Assembly (NCBI GenBank): GCA_963565915.1
Contig: OY751496.1
Coordinates: 186,001-250,000 of the forward strand
Reading direction: 5' to 3'
DNA length: 64,000 nt
From: Entoloma clypeatum
Lineage: Eukaryota > Basidiomycota > Agaricomycetes > Agaricales > Entolomataceae
The notes under the pieces are model-generated. The model did not search any database, was not told the DNA's origin, and saw only the letters and a program-made list of their open reading frames with translations. This document shows, piece after piece, positions 31,494 to 42,444 of this stretch (positions are counted from its first letter, which is position 1; every line of letters starts with the position of its first letter). The position numbers and the translations under genes are program-made.

Positions 31494-34156
31494 CTTCTTC
31501 CGCTCATATCCGACCTTCTCCAGACCGCTGGAAAAGCCAGTGTTTATACGGCTCTCGACCTCCGACACGCCTATCACCTCGTCCGCATAGCGGAAGGAGA
31601 TGAATGGAAAACCGCCTTCCGCACGCGCTACGGGTCCTTTGAATGGCTTGTCATGCCATTTGGACTCACCAACTCCCCAGCCGTTTTTCAACGCTTCATG
31701 AACGACATCTTCCACGACCTGCTTGATAAGTATGTTACCATATATCTCGACGACATCCTCATCTACTCCGACTCTCCCTCCGAGCATCGGAAGCATGTCC
31801 GCGAAGTCCTCCGACGTCTCCGACAACACGGCTTATACGCACGCGCAGACAAATGCGAGTTTTCTACGGATACTGTTGAATACCTTGGCTTTATCCTCTC
31901 TCCGACAGGCCTCCGCATGTCGGATAAGAAAGTCAAAATTATTCAAGATTGGCCTGAACCAAGGAAGGTCAAAGACATTCAGTCTTTCTTAGGTTTTGCC
32001 AATTTTTATCGACGATTCATTCCTTACTACTCCGAAATCACCGTTCCGCTCACTCGACTCACCCGCAAAAACACACAATGGCACTTCTCCGACTCCGCTC
32101 GCGAATCTTTCAAAACTTTGAAGAAAGCCTTTACCACGGCACCTGTTCTTATGCATTGGATTCCCGACAGCCCTATTATCGTCGAAACCGATGCCTCCGA
32201 CTACGCTTTGGGTGCGATCCTCTCCATCCGCACCTCCGACGACGAAATCCATCCGGTCGCTTTCCACTCCCGCACCTTTACACCTCCCGAGTTAAACTAT
32301 GACACCCACGACAAAGAACTATTAGCGATCCATGATGCATTCAAGGTTTGGCGTCACTACCTTGAAGGCTCCGCTGCTCCGATCGATGTCATAACGGACC
32401 ACAAAAATCTTGAGTACTTTTCTACTACCAAGATTTTATCACGTCGACAAGCTCGTTGGTCCGAATACCTCTGCCAGTTCAATCTCATCATCCGCTTCCG
32501 CCCTGGCCGTTTAGGTACGAAGCCCGATCTTTTAAGTAGACGATGGGACATCTACCCTAAAGAGGGAAATAGCGACTATTCGTCCATCAACCCAAGCAAC
32601 TTCAAACCCATCTTCACACAAGAACAGCTCACCACTTCACTTCGCGCAACAGAGTTATATACACCCGTCCTCCGTGCCACAATCATCATGGATACAGATC
32701 AGCTCCGCTCCGACATCCTCTCCGCTCTTCCGACTGATCCCATTTATACCTCTTTCCTCGACAATCCTAATCCACGCTGGATCGTGAATGAAGCAGGTTA
32801 TCTACTCCACAATGGACGTATCTATGTTCCCGACTCATCCGACCTCCGTCTCCGCATCCTCCGCAATAAGCATGACCATATCCTCGCTGGACACCCTGGT
32901 CAAAATAAGACTATTAGTCTTATCCAACGAGAATACACTTGGCCTGGAATGCGCGACTTCGTCAAAAAGTATTGCAAGTCATGTACCACTTGTATGCGCG
33001 CCAAACCCCAACGTCATAAACCCTACGGTCTGCTTAAACAACTCCCTATTCCTGAACGTCCCTGGCATTCTATTTCCATGGACTTCATTGAACCCCTTCC
33101 GACATCCGCTGGCTCCGATGCGATTCTGGTCATTGTAGACCGCCTCACTAAACAAGGCATCTTCATCCCTACCACCATTAATTGCACATCCGAAGACCTA
33201 GCAAACCTTTTCGTGCTTCACGTCTTTTCCAAGCACGGAGTTCCGCAAAACGTCACATCCGATCGCGGACCTGAATTCGTCTCCCGTTTTTTCCGCTCTC
33301 TTGCAAAAGCCCTCGATATGAGACTTCACTTCACTTCTGGATATCACCCTGAAGGCGATGGTCAAACCGAACGCACCAACCAGACACTCGAACAATACCT
33401 CCGCATTTTCTGCAACTACCAGCAAGACAACTGGTCCGCTTTGCTTCCGCTTGCGGAGTTCGCTTACAACAACACTCCGAGTGCCACCACAGGTGTATCA
33501 CCATTCTTCGCCAACAAAGGTTATCACCCCGACATTACACTCCATCCGGAACGTGATCTAGCATCCGATAAAGCTCGACAATACATCGTCGACTTAGATG
33601 AATTACATCAAGAACTAAAGACTGCTGTCGCAGAGGCACAACAACGTTATCAAGGCCCTGCGGACGTCCGACGTTCTCCGCCTCCCCCGCTCCGCGTCGG
33701 ACAAGAAGTCTTTGTTAAAGCTAAGTTCTTCCGCACCACACGACCCACCCAAAAGTTATCCGACAATATGCTGGCCCATTTGAAATCATAGCCCAACCCG
33801 GCACGCACTCCTTTACACTACGTCTACCCGACACTATGCGTGCTATACACCCCGTCTTCCACATATCCATGCTCGAACCAGCAACTCCTAACGAGATTCC
33901 AAATCGGATACAATCTCCTCCGCCTCCGCTCGAGATGGACGGAGAAACCGAATACGAAATTGCGGAAATCATCGACTCAAAGATCGATAAAAGACGACGC
34001 TGCAAACTCCTTTACCTCGTCCGCTGGTTAGGTTATGAAGACACCAGTGAAGAGTTTTCTTGGTTACCCGCATCCGAGCTTGAACACGCAGCGGATACGG
34101 TAGCGGACTTCCACTCCGCTCAACCAACTAAGCCAGGCCCCTTATCGCGCTTGTAA
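31494..34156 (+). pseudogene. pol of gypsy element A1, truncated and frameshifted
   Basis: The frame enters at ISDLLQTAGKASVYTALDLR (RT fingers) and has the active site VTIYLDDILIYSD. Further on are RNase H (ETDASDYALGAILS), the integrase zinc domain (HKHDHILAGHPGQN ... CTTCMRAKP) and the integrase core (SMDFIEPLPTS, SDRGPEF, GYHPEGDGQTER). A one-base loss near 33766 ends this frame at 33791. The following frame (from YAGPFEIIAQPG) holds the GPY/F module and a chromodomain (EYEIAEIIDSK ... LVRWLGYEDTSEEFSWLP) to 34156. The protein is close to the pol of element D throughout. TCCGAC and CTCCGA recur in two different reading frames. Confidence 0.92.
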
Positions 34157-34200
34157 CAAAAAGAAAAGAAAATCTATTAAAATTTTGTACTAACAAAAAA

Positions 34201-35219
34201 CTACTTTCGCTGTTTTTTGTTAGATACCCCCTCCGTCTCCTCGTTCCACTCCGATCCGGATTCCTCTTCCGCTTCCTCCATCCGCTTCCGCTTCTTCGTT
34301 TCTTCTTCTTTTTCTGCTTCTTCTTCTACCTCCCTTCCCAACTCCTCCAATACCCTATCATACTCCTCCGCATCCTCGTCCTCGTCGGATCCCTCCTCCG
34401 AAGCCTCCGAATCCTCCCTCCACGCGATAACCGTCAAAAGCTCCTTGATCTCCCGCAATTCCTTCAACTCCGCCTTTATCAGCCGCATCTCCCTTATCAT
34501 GCTCCTAAGCCCTCTCACCACCTCCGTGCCTATGACCACCTCCGGCGGACCAAACCCCTCCGGCATGAACTCCGGCTCCTCCGACGCTGCGGCTATCCGC
34601 GATCCCTCCGCGGTCCCCTCTCCCTTGGACGATCCCGCCTTCGCGTTCTTTGTCGCACCACCTGCCACCTTAGCCTTTCCGACCCTCACCGCCTTGGTCA
34701 TCCTCCGCTTCACCTCCGACTCCGCTTCCGCTCCCGTTCTGCAGCTTCGTTTTAAACGCTGGCACCGCCAGCACGACGAAGCATTGTCATTCCTAAAGAA
34801 CAAGTTAATAACGAAGCGTATAAAGAAATAGGAAAAACTCACTCCGATGGCCAAAAACACAAGTCCCCCGCTTTCAAGCAGGAGGTGCAATCCTCCTTCC
34901 CCTGCTCGTAACTCGCAGGCATATTCTTGAAAACCCCCTGCAGCCGGACCTTCTTCACCTCCGCACTCGCCGCATCCGCATCCGCATCCGCCTCCGCATC
35001 CGCACCTGCACCCGCGACCGGTTCCTTCGCCTTCGCCTTCTCTGCCTTCCTCTCTGCTCGTCTCCGCTCTTTCGCCGCCCTCTTCGCCTCCGCGCGCTCT
35101 GCATCTTCCTTCGCGCGCTCCTCTGCCTCCTGCAGTTTCCTCTCCAACTCTTCGGTGACCTTCTTCTGGCGCTCCCTTTCAGCACGAAGAGCGGCGAGGG
35201 GTGAGTTTTCAGCGGACAT
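34201..35219 (-). CDS. Antisense Zn(II)2Cys6-type gene of gypsy element A1
   Basis: Exon 1 is 35219-34843 and exon 2 is 34792-34201, with a 50-bp intron (GTGAGT ... TTTAG). The spliced frame is 969 nt (322 residues) with no stop. The N-terminus (MSAENSPLAALRAERE) forms a long Glu/Arg/Lys coiled coil to about residue 70. Cysteines at 111, 114, 121, 133, 136 and 143 give C-x2-C-x6-C-x11-C-x2-C-x6-C, within the Zn2Cys6 range; the intron falls between the two halves. The C-terminal half is acidic and ends NKKQRK. It runs tail-to-tail with pol, 44 bp apart, and starts 131 bp from the 3' LTR. Element D has the same gene with the same intron position and end. In Gal4 the basic residues lie in the first half; here they lie in the second (QRLKRS). 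Nuclear DNA binding is inferred. Confidence 0.8.
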
Positions 35220-35350
35220 GACGGATAGGCGTCGGGATAGATGTTGTGGTTGGGTGACAAGAGAGAAAGATCACGCACAAAGCTTTTCAACCAACGGTCA
35301 CGTGGATTACCTCATCTGGGCCTCAGGGTTCGGCCCTAAGAGGGAAATAC

Positions 35351-35884
35351 TGTCATAACCATACGATTCACATCCGACTTATCCGACGACTCCAACATTT
35401 CATCCGCTCCAACATCCGCTCCAACAAACATTCTATTTATATTGAATATACTTCTACTACGTAACATCTCAACCATACTCACAAGTAGACATATGTTGTT
35501 CACTTTTCATTTGCTACTCTCCGTACTCCGAATGTTCCGATGGTCAACTCCGATATCTGGACATCACTTATAGTAATGCTGATCATTCTAGTCTACTATA
35601 AATAGTGTACAAACCTGTCGTAGAACCTCAGTTCAAATATCATACGTTACACCTCATTCGCATCCGTCTCTACTTGCCTTTGAGCATTCCCTCCGTCACC
35701 TCCGCTCATCCGCTCATCCGCTCATCCGACATCCGCCAATCCGAAATCGAGGACCACATCAAAGAGTGGGGCGCAACGCACAAGTTGAAGCCAGGTCCTT
35801 TCTGCCAACGTTGCACTTACCGCATTCCGCTCCTCCGCTACTCTGCTCCGACTCGTCCGACGTTGAGAAACACGCTACGTGACA
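35351..35884 (+). repeat. 3' LTR of gypsy element A1
   Basis: 534 bp, TGTCATAACC to CTACGTGACA. It is nearly the reverse complement of 108-659. It shares with the LTR of element D the block GGCTTCAACTTGTGCGTTGCG (here on the minus strand), so A and D are related families. Rich in TCCGA and TCCGC. Confidence 0.93.
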
Positions 35885-37893
35885 ATCCTGAGACTAATAC
35901 AATTTTCATGGGTGGGAAAGCTATCTTTGATGAAAGCAAGTACCCTAGATGCCACATCGACCCTTTGTCAGAGAACCATCCAGAAATGGAAAACCCAGAA
36001 CCAGCTGATGAGTTTGAGGACCTCATCCCCGGAAACGATGACAATGACAGTCATTACGAAAAACCACACGACCCTGTTCCCACTGGACAGGATCACCCTG
36101 AATCAGACGATGATTTGCCGCGTAGCGAGCCCGATGACGAGCCACGAGTACCCACTCCAGAGCCCGAGCAAGTACCAGATCGACCGATCAGGGAACGACG
36201 AGTTCGGAGAATGCCAGACAGCATCTATGGGGAAGACACCCCTGCTTCTGATCTTGAAAAAATGGATCGAAGACGTAGATTGGGCAGTCAAACGGCATGG
36301 ATGAACGATCTCCTGATGGAGGCAATCTCCATCCGAGTAGGCATCATCGAAATGTCACACAAAGACATATACTCTCTTCCGAACAAAGAAGATTGGTATG
36401 CGGCAGAATGAAAAGAGCTAGACATGCTCAAAAGCCGCGGGGTGATCACGGAGTTAGTACCCCTACCTACAGGGAGGAAAGCACTAAGGAACAAATGGGT
36501 TTACAACAAAAAATCCGACGGGCGTTTGAAAGCGCGCCTTGTCGCAAAAGGTTTCTCACAGGTAGAAGGGATTGACTTCGATCAGATCTTCTCACCAGTA
36601 GTGAGATACGAGACCGTCCGATTAATTCTGGCATTGACAGCCCTTGAAGGGTGGTTCATGACACTCTTGGACGTCTCAGCAGCCTTCCTCTATGGAACAC
36701 TCCGTGAGGTAATTTACATGCGACAGCCTGAGGGCTACATAGTAAAAGGGAAAGAAAACCTCGTGTACCGACTATACAAAGCCCTATACGGACTCAAGCA
36801 GGCCGCATTAGCCTGGTGGAGGGAACTCGATTCCTCCATGACAAAGCTCGGCTTTGTCCGGCTTCACTCCGATGCGGGAGTTTTCATTCACACAAGTACC
36901 AAAGGGGAAACTGTGATCGCCGTCATTTATGTCGATGACTCTGCTTTTCTCGGCACAAACCGGGAATACACGCTGGAAAAGAAGAAGGCCTTCATGACAA
37001 CATGGGAATGTAGGGACCTAGGTCACCTAGTCCCTGATGGGGAACCAAAAGAATTTCTCTCTATCCAAATAAGGCAACGTGGGAAGAGGATCTTCATTGA
37101 TCAAGTACCCTACCTTGAGAAAATTCTCGCACGCATGGGGATGAGCGAATCTAATGCCACCCATACCCCACTCCCAACGGGCTACAAACCCATGAAATCT
37201 GAAGATGAACCCAATGCGGAACTCAGATCCAAGTACCAATCCGTCATCGGATCATTATTGTACTTAATGATCGGGACAAGACCCGACATTTGTTTCGCCA
37301 TAATCAAAATGTCCCAATTTTCCGCAAACCCTACCAAACGCCATTTAGAAGTGGCAAGGGATATTTGCAGGTATTTGAAGGCAACAAAAAATTACGCGAT
37401 CATGTACGATGGTGATTCTGGGAAAGGCATCTACGCATTCACAGACTCCGATTGGGCGTCAGACGAAAACACCAGGAAGTCCACCACTGGTTACTTCGTA
37501 TCGCTGGCATCTGGAGCAGTAACCTGGGTTTCATCGGCGCAAAAAACCATTGCCCTCTCTTCCACAGAAGCAGAATACATGGCGCTATCAGATTGCAGTC
37601 GCGCAGTGACATGGCTTAGAAGCATGCTTGCCGAGCTTGGAATGCAGATCGGATCAGTACCGATCTACGGAGATAACAACGGCTCCGTCTTTATCGCATC
37701 CAACCCTGTAACTGAGAAGCGATCCAAGCACATTGACGTGCGATTTCATTTCGTCAGAGAAAAAGTTTCCGAAGGGATAATTACGGTCGAATTCATTGAA
37801 GGAGTGAACAACCCTGCAGACCTTTTAAGTAAGAATCTGGGAAAAATCCTCTTTTCCAAGTTTATCCCGTACTTCGGATTGATAAAAAACTAG
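35885..37893 (+). pseudogene. Ty1/copia pol, 3' half (linker, RT, RNase H)
   Basis: The sequence resumes in the copia linker with IFMGGKAIFDESKYPRC, then an acidic region (DDDLPRSEPDDEPRVP) and DWYAAE. A TGA at 36409-36411 follows. The same frame continues with KELDMLKSRGVI into RT (NKWVYNKKSDGRLKARLVAK; active site VIYVDDSAFLG) and RNase H (YAFTDSDWASDENTRKST, SSTEAEYMALSDC, VRFHFVREKVSEG), ending at 37893. The stop looks like Trp TGG changed to TGA. Protease, integrase core, gag and the 5' LTR are missing because gypsy A1 inserted at 35885 and the left side was later deleted. Confidence 0.92.
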
Positions 37894-37968
37894 TCGAAAC
37901 AGAGTACCTATACATATATGTGGGAAAAAGTAAGATGTATTTAGAAGTATGTACTAAATATGGGGGGG

Positions 37969-38278
37969 TGTTGAAACTTTTCCCATCACATAGATTAGAT
38001 TAGATTAGATTACATCACGTGACCTTTACATATCTTCATTACATACTTGTTTGGTTGGTACAAACAGTAGTATGGTATATAAGACCAGGAAACTGTCAAT
38101 ATCAACAAGTTGTCTCTTGACTCTTAACCAGCTCCATCGCTCTCACCAGCCTCAACCGCTCTCACTAGCCTTACCCCCTCCAAACCATGTAAGTGACCAT
38201 AGCGGTATCGTAGAGTACTTCCACTGTAGCTATGTTGCTCAGTACACCTGTGGCTAGCGCCCAGGTGGAACTTCAACA
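37969..38278 (+). repeat. 3' LTR of the copia element
   Basis: 310 bp, TGTTGAAACTTTTCCC to GGTGGAACTTCAACA. It is preceded by the polypurine tract TATGGGGGGG (37961-37968). A GATTAGATTAGATTAGATTA tandem repeat lies near 38000. It is inserted in the RT of element E; the bases after it (CCACC) would be the target-site duplication, but the partner copy is lost. Confidence 0.88.
38076..38083 (+). promoter_or_regulatory. TATA box of the copia LTR
   Basis: TATATAAG in the middle of the LTR, with a pyrimidine-rich start-like region about 30 bp downstream. This is the standard place for the U3/R border. Confidence 0.55.
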
Positions 38279-39380
38279 CCACCAAGTGCTCCCACACAAA
38301 CCTCCTCACTTCCGGATTCTCCTTCATCACCTCGTACCCTCCGTCCTCTGTCTCATACCTCGTTCGTGGTCCCAGCACCGTTATATCATCTGAAAAGCTC
38401 AGCGCTTTCTCGACCTCGTTCTGTAGGATGAAGGCGACGTCGGTGTGAAAGATGGCCAGGCTTCCTGTCCATCCTTGTGGTAGAACCGTAAGGCGATGTG
38501 TACCGAGTGGCGTGTCAAATGCAGTAAGGTCACGGGACCCTTCATCGAGTCTGTGGTGGTCAAATCCCGACTTGAGGTCGATTCCCGTGTAGATTCCCCG
38601 TCCGGCTGTCTGGTCAGTGTAGTGTTCGACAAGTGGTGGCTGGGCGGCGTCCTTGACTGTGACTCCGTTAAGTGGCCCGAGGTTGTGTACGATTCGGATG
38701 GTATCGGTACCCGTCTCATCCTTGGGCTTCCCGACGCAGAACCATTGATGTTGGTAGGAACTGCTTGACAGTTCGTACGTCCCCGCATCGATCTGGGCTT
38801 TGATTCGTTTGACAACTCGGTCACGTATACCTGATGGAATCGGTAAGCTCTTCTTTGCCCATGGTACATGCTCGACGATGGGGATGACGGCTGGCAAGAA
38901 ATACTTCTTCTTGAACCTTCCCACCTCTGCTTGTGTCCACGCCAACACCATTTCATTGTTCTTCAACATTGTTGCCGCAATCTTCCTCTCTTCCGGCCAC
39001 AAAAACTTGTTCTTCCACACCCCTAGCCATTCTATCCTTTCCTCCATCAAGCGCGTTCCAGGCGTGAATTCTGGTGGGTGTAACAACAGTTCTGGAAGCG
39101 TCTTCAATGGGTCCTCAGGGAATTGGTGTCGAACCTTGGCGTACTCGGGCATTGTCGTGGATACTGGATAGATCCTTCTTGCGGCCTTTTTGTACGCGAG
39201 GATGTGTTGTTCGGTATCGTAAACGAGGGTCGACGCCAGGAGAAAATCCGTGAGCGGTGAGTTTCCCGGAAGTGTGCCATCTTTCGTGATCGATAGCAGC
39301 GGTGGTGCATCGTGGCTTTCGCTGTATATCGTCGTCAACACTGTCTCTGCTTTCCATGCCTTCGCGACATCCTCCACCAT
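38279..39380 (-). pseudogene. Reverse transcriptase part of gypsy-like element E, 3' truncated
   Basis: Starts MVEDVAKAWKAE directly after the TGA of the upstream frame (the stop and ATG are adjacent at 39378-39383). RT motifs are visible: TIRIVHNLGPLNGVTVKDA, GIYTGIDLKSGFDHHRLDEG, LTVLPQGWTGSLAIFHTDV and the active site ALSFSDDITVLGP (F-S-D-D in place of Y-x-D-D). It ends at RRFVWEHL where the copia 3' LTR begins, so RNase H and integrase are gone. From memory this is an RT lineage common in mushrooms (usual text FIDDI). Confidence 0.83.
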
Positions 39381-42061
39381 TCAATAAAACATCACCCCCT
39401 TCCCTTCACTTCCTCTTTTCCACTCTTTCATCTCTATCACTCTGAGCTTCTCACTCCCGCACTTCTGGTCATGTATTGTCACTTGCACCCTCTCTCCTGT
39501 CTCTTCCTTCCCCATCCTTACACTCTTCTGCCACGGTCGTCCGAGTAGCAATTGGAATGGCGCGTTTGGCACGACGTACGCATGTGCCCACGTTGGCATG
39601 CCGTCCACGGTGATCTTCAGGTATTCTGCGCATCCCTCCATCGCTTCTTTCCCTCTGTTCGCCATCTCCATAATCATTAGCCGCTCCTTATTCACCTTAA
39701 ACCCCAATTCCTCCCACAGATCCTTCCTCACCACAACGATTTCTGATCCGTCGTCGAGCACCACTATCTCCTTCTTTCCTTCCACTTCAACTGTAAGCTC
39801 GCGGAGTGGGACAACATGCCGAAGGTCGATGCCCTCGGGTACCGTTGTGAGGAGCGTTGTCGTCGTCGGTTTTTCCACGGTGTTGGGTACCCGATGAGTG
39901 CGTACATTGGTGACGATTTTCTTCCTCAGCTCTGGGCTGACCGCTAGTAGGTCGTGGAGTGTGAGGTTTGGTATGACGGTGTCCACAATCTGGTTGTAGA
40001 CATGGTTCATAGCTCCTGGGTTTAAATTAGCTATCTGGGATTCGTAAGTAAAAGCTGGTGGTGGTGGTAGTGGTCTTTCTGGAACGTAGTCAATACTAAT
40101 ACCATCCGTCGCAACACTCGCCTCGACCCTCTGCAATTTTCCCATGACGGTATTATTTTCCTCTTCTCTCGCATCAAGATCGCTCGTTTCTTCCCTCATC
40201 TCCGTCTCGCCCTTTTGTCTGTTGTTCTTCTTCGTCTTCTTCGTCGTTGTCTTCCTTTCTTTTCCCTTCTCCGTTTCCTCTTTCTCCTCGCTCACATCTT
40301 CTTCGTTCTTTTTTTTCCTCGACCTCGTCACGTACACCAGCCCTTCCACCGACAGTGTTTCCAGTTCCTCGAACGCGCTCCATATCACGATCTCCTCGTC
40401 CTCGTCTTCGTTCTCGTCATCTGCCTCACTAACTTCCTCGTCATCCGCTCCGTTCGCTCCCTTCTCTTCCTCATGGATCACGGCGTGGGTTTTGGCTTGT
40501 TCGGGTGTGACACATCTGATGTAGGCTCCGGTTGCCGTGGTTGGCGGTGGTGGTATGCGCGTGTTTTGCTTGATCTCCTGAATTCGTAGGTCGATAGATG
40601 CCCTGATACCACCGTCATGACGCCTGGCGTAGTCCCCTGCGCCTTGGTAACTGTCATTTGGGAAATAGTAGCATCGTGTTTGGCTGTCAAAACACGCTTT
40701 TCCTGTTTGTTCGTACACCCGTGCGATGGGGCACTCACACATGTAATGATCTTGTGCGTTGCAGAAGTGGCAGCCGAGGAACACTGACCTCTCATCGGTG
40801 AACGTCCTCTGCGGACCTTCTCGTCCTGTTCCGCTGCCTCGTTGTTGCCAGGTGGTGCCACACGTGTTTTGGTAACCCTATCCGTAACCTCTGCGAAATT
40901 GATACGTTGTTTGTTGAGGTGGTCCTGACTGATGGGCATAGTTCGATGGTGCCAGCCGATAAGTATTGCTGGGGTTTGTGTATGCGTTCATGTAAGCGTG
41001 TTGTTGCAGTTGTTGGGCCGCCTGAAGGTATGCGGGCCCAGGGCTGATGCCAATATCGCAAGTGAGTTGTCGAGGCACGTCATCATGGTTTCCAGGGCGA
41101 TGCTGGCCATTCGCATGTAACAGACGTGGAATGCCTGTGAGTTTGGTTCTGTGACGCGCAGCTCTTGTAGTTTCTTCATCAGCGACTCAATCTCGTCTTC
41201 GCGTTTGGTCCTTCCCTCGTCCTCCTTTAACGCCACCCTCATCGTCTTCACCTCTTGCTTCACCTTCACCTTCTCCTTCCGCTTTACAACCTGCTTGTCC
41301 TCGTTGTCGTCCTCCTCCTCATTATCGTCTTCCTCCTCCATTGAGCTGTACACCTTCGCTTTCATCTTGCCTTTCTTCCTCTTGGCCACCCTTTCGTCCA
41401 TGTCACCATTGTCATTGCTGTCGCTGTACACGTTGTCCTCCGTGAAGACCTTCATACCCTCTTCATAGACCATCTCTTCCCGAAAATGTCGGTAGTTGTT
41501 TGAGGCGTTTTTTGATCTTGGTGCATAGTGTCTCCGGGATGCTCCCATAGAATAGTCGATCGCGTTCGTTCTCGCTGAGTTGATTCTTCTTGATGAGGTA
41601 CTTGGTGATTGGTTTGAAATCCTGGTAGAATTAAGAACAGGCGCCCTCGGTGGGGTCGTTATCAATCTTCTGATAACGGTTGTCTGGACACCGATAAACT
41701 CTCTGATCTCTGTGATCCGACCTGTCTGAGGTCCTTCTTGAACGCGAAAGCTTTCGAGTTCGTCCTGTTGGGCGTTGTAACGCGCAATCTGGTGTTGCCG
41801 AGCAAGATGGATGCTCTCTGCTATCTCGCCGTGGGGGCGATGCTCGTCGTTGTCTAGTTCTTCGTCAAGCACCTGCTGTAGGATGCGACGGATCTCCGAT
41901 TTGATGTACTGCTGGATGAGTGTAAAATCGATACTGTCTCGAGGACTTAGCTCCTCCTGTCGGGCTTCTGGCGTGCTGAATGGGTTACTGGTGAAGTCTT
42001 CAAAGAAGCGCGACGTCTTGACTCGTCTGGTAGTTGCTCTCTTCGCTTCTGGGCGAACCTA
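39381..42061 (-). pseudogene. gag and protease of gypsy-like element E
   Basis: From a splice-acceptor-like TTAG at about 42062 the frame reads TSRFFEDFTSNPFSTPEARQ. It continues in an acidic and basic gag (41872-40988), shifts frame near 41050, has an in-frame TAG near 40880 (RGYG-stop-GYQN), and continues into a CCHC knuckle CHFCNAQDHYMCEC (about 40775). An acidic linker and a retropepsin-like fold with VLDDGSEIVVV and APFQLLLGRPW (39750-39550) follow. The usual D-T/S-G is D-D-G here. The frame closes with TGA at 39381, directly before the RT frame. The long plus-strand open frames here are shadows of this low-complexity coding. Confidence 0.75.
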
Positions 42062-42440
42062 ACGAGATTTAGCAACTTGTTATGCTTAACAAACCGTTCC
42101 AAGGTTCGGGCAGAGTATGCAGGAAGTGGAAAGGCGAAGAGCAAAGTGATTGCTAAATCTAAGGAATCTACTATAGTACAAGAGGTTTATATAGGTACTG
42201 ACTATAGGCGGTAGCAGATGAGTCAGTACTGCGGAAGGCAGTGCACATGAGTAAGGCGACTGTGGAAGGCTATGTACAGTGAGTAAGCTGACTGCAGAAA
42301 GCGAGTCAGTGTGGGAGCGAAGTATACTAAAGGGGATGACAAAGTAATGTAATGAGTCAGACTGGGAAACGAAGGTTGCGAAAGTAGACGTTAGACATAG
42401 TGAGTTCGTAAGAGGGCGCCGAGTCGGGCCGATAGGTAAA
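42062..42440 (-). other. Leader and possible LTR of element E
   Basis: About 380 bp with no coding signal between the gag of E and the Plavaka 1 gene. It has a minus-strand TATATAAACC near 42190 and repeated GAGTAAG.GACTG and GAGTCAG units. I could not find a second copy, so LTR status is a guess from position. Confidence 0.4.
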
Positions 42441-42444
42441 AGAT

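Larger units (their letters stand above)
31485..35884 (+). mobile_element. 5'-truncated Ty3/gypsy element A1
   Basis: The element begins abruptly in the RT domain at about 31485. It continues through RNase H, integrase and chromodomain to 34156, then an antisense Zn2Cys6-like gene, a polypurine tract (AAGAGGGAAATAC, 35338-35350) and the 3' LTR at 35351-35884. Its 5' LTR, gag and protease are missing. The 3' flank is copia pol coding sequence, so A1 had inserted into a copia element. Confidence 0.9.

Noticed and set aside
34217..34831. Plus-strand Ser-rich frame of 204 codons
   Set aside because: Complement of exon 2 of the antisense zinc-cluster gene. The minus strand has the splice sites, cysteines and homology to element D.
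40144..40589. Long plus-strand open frames rich in Ser, Leu and Phe
   Set aside because: They are the complement of the acidic, Glu/Lys-rich gag-protease linker of element E, so they are open by composition only.
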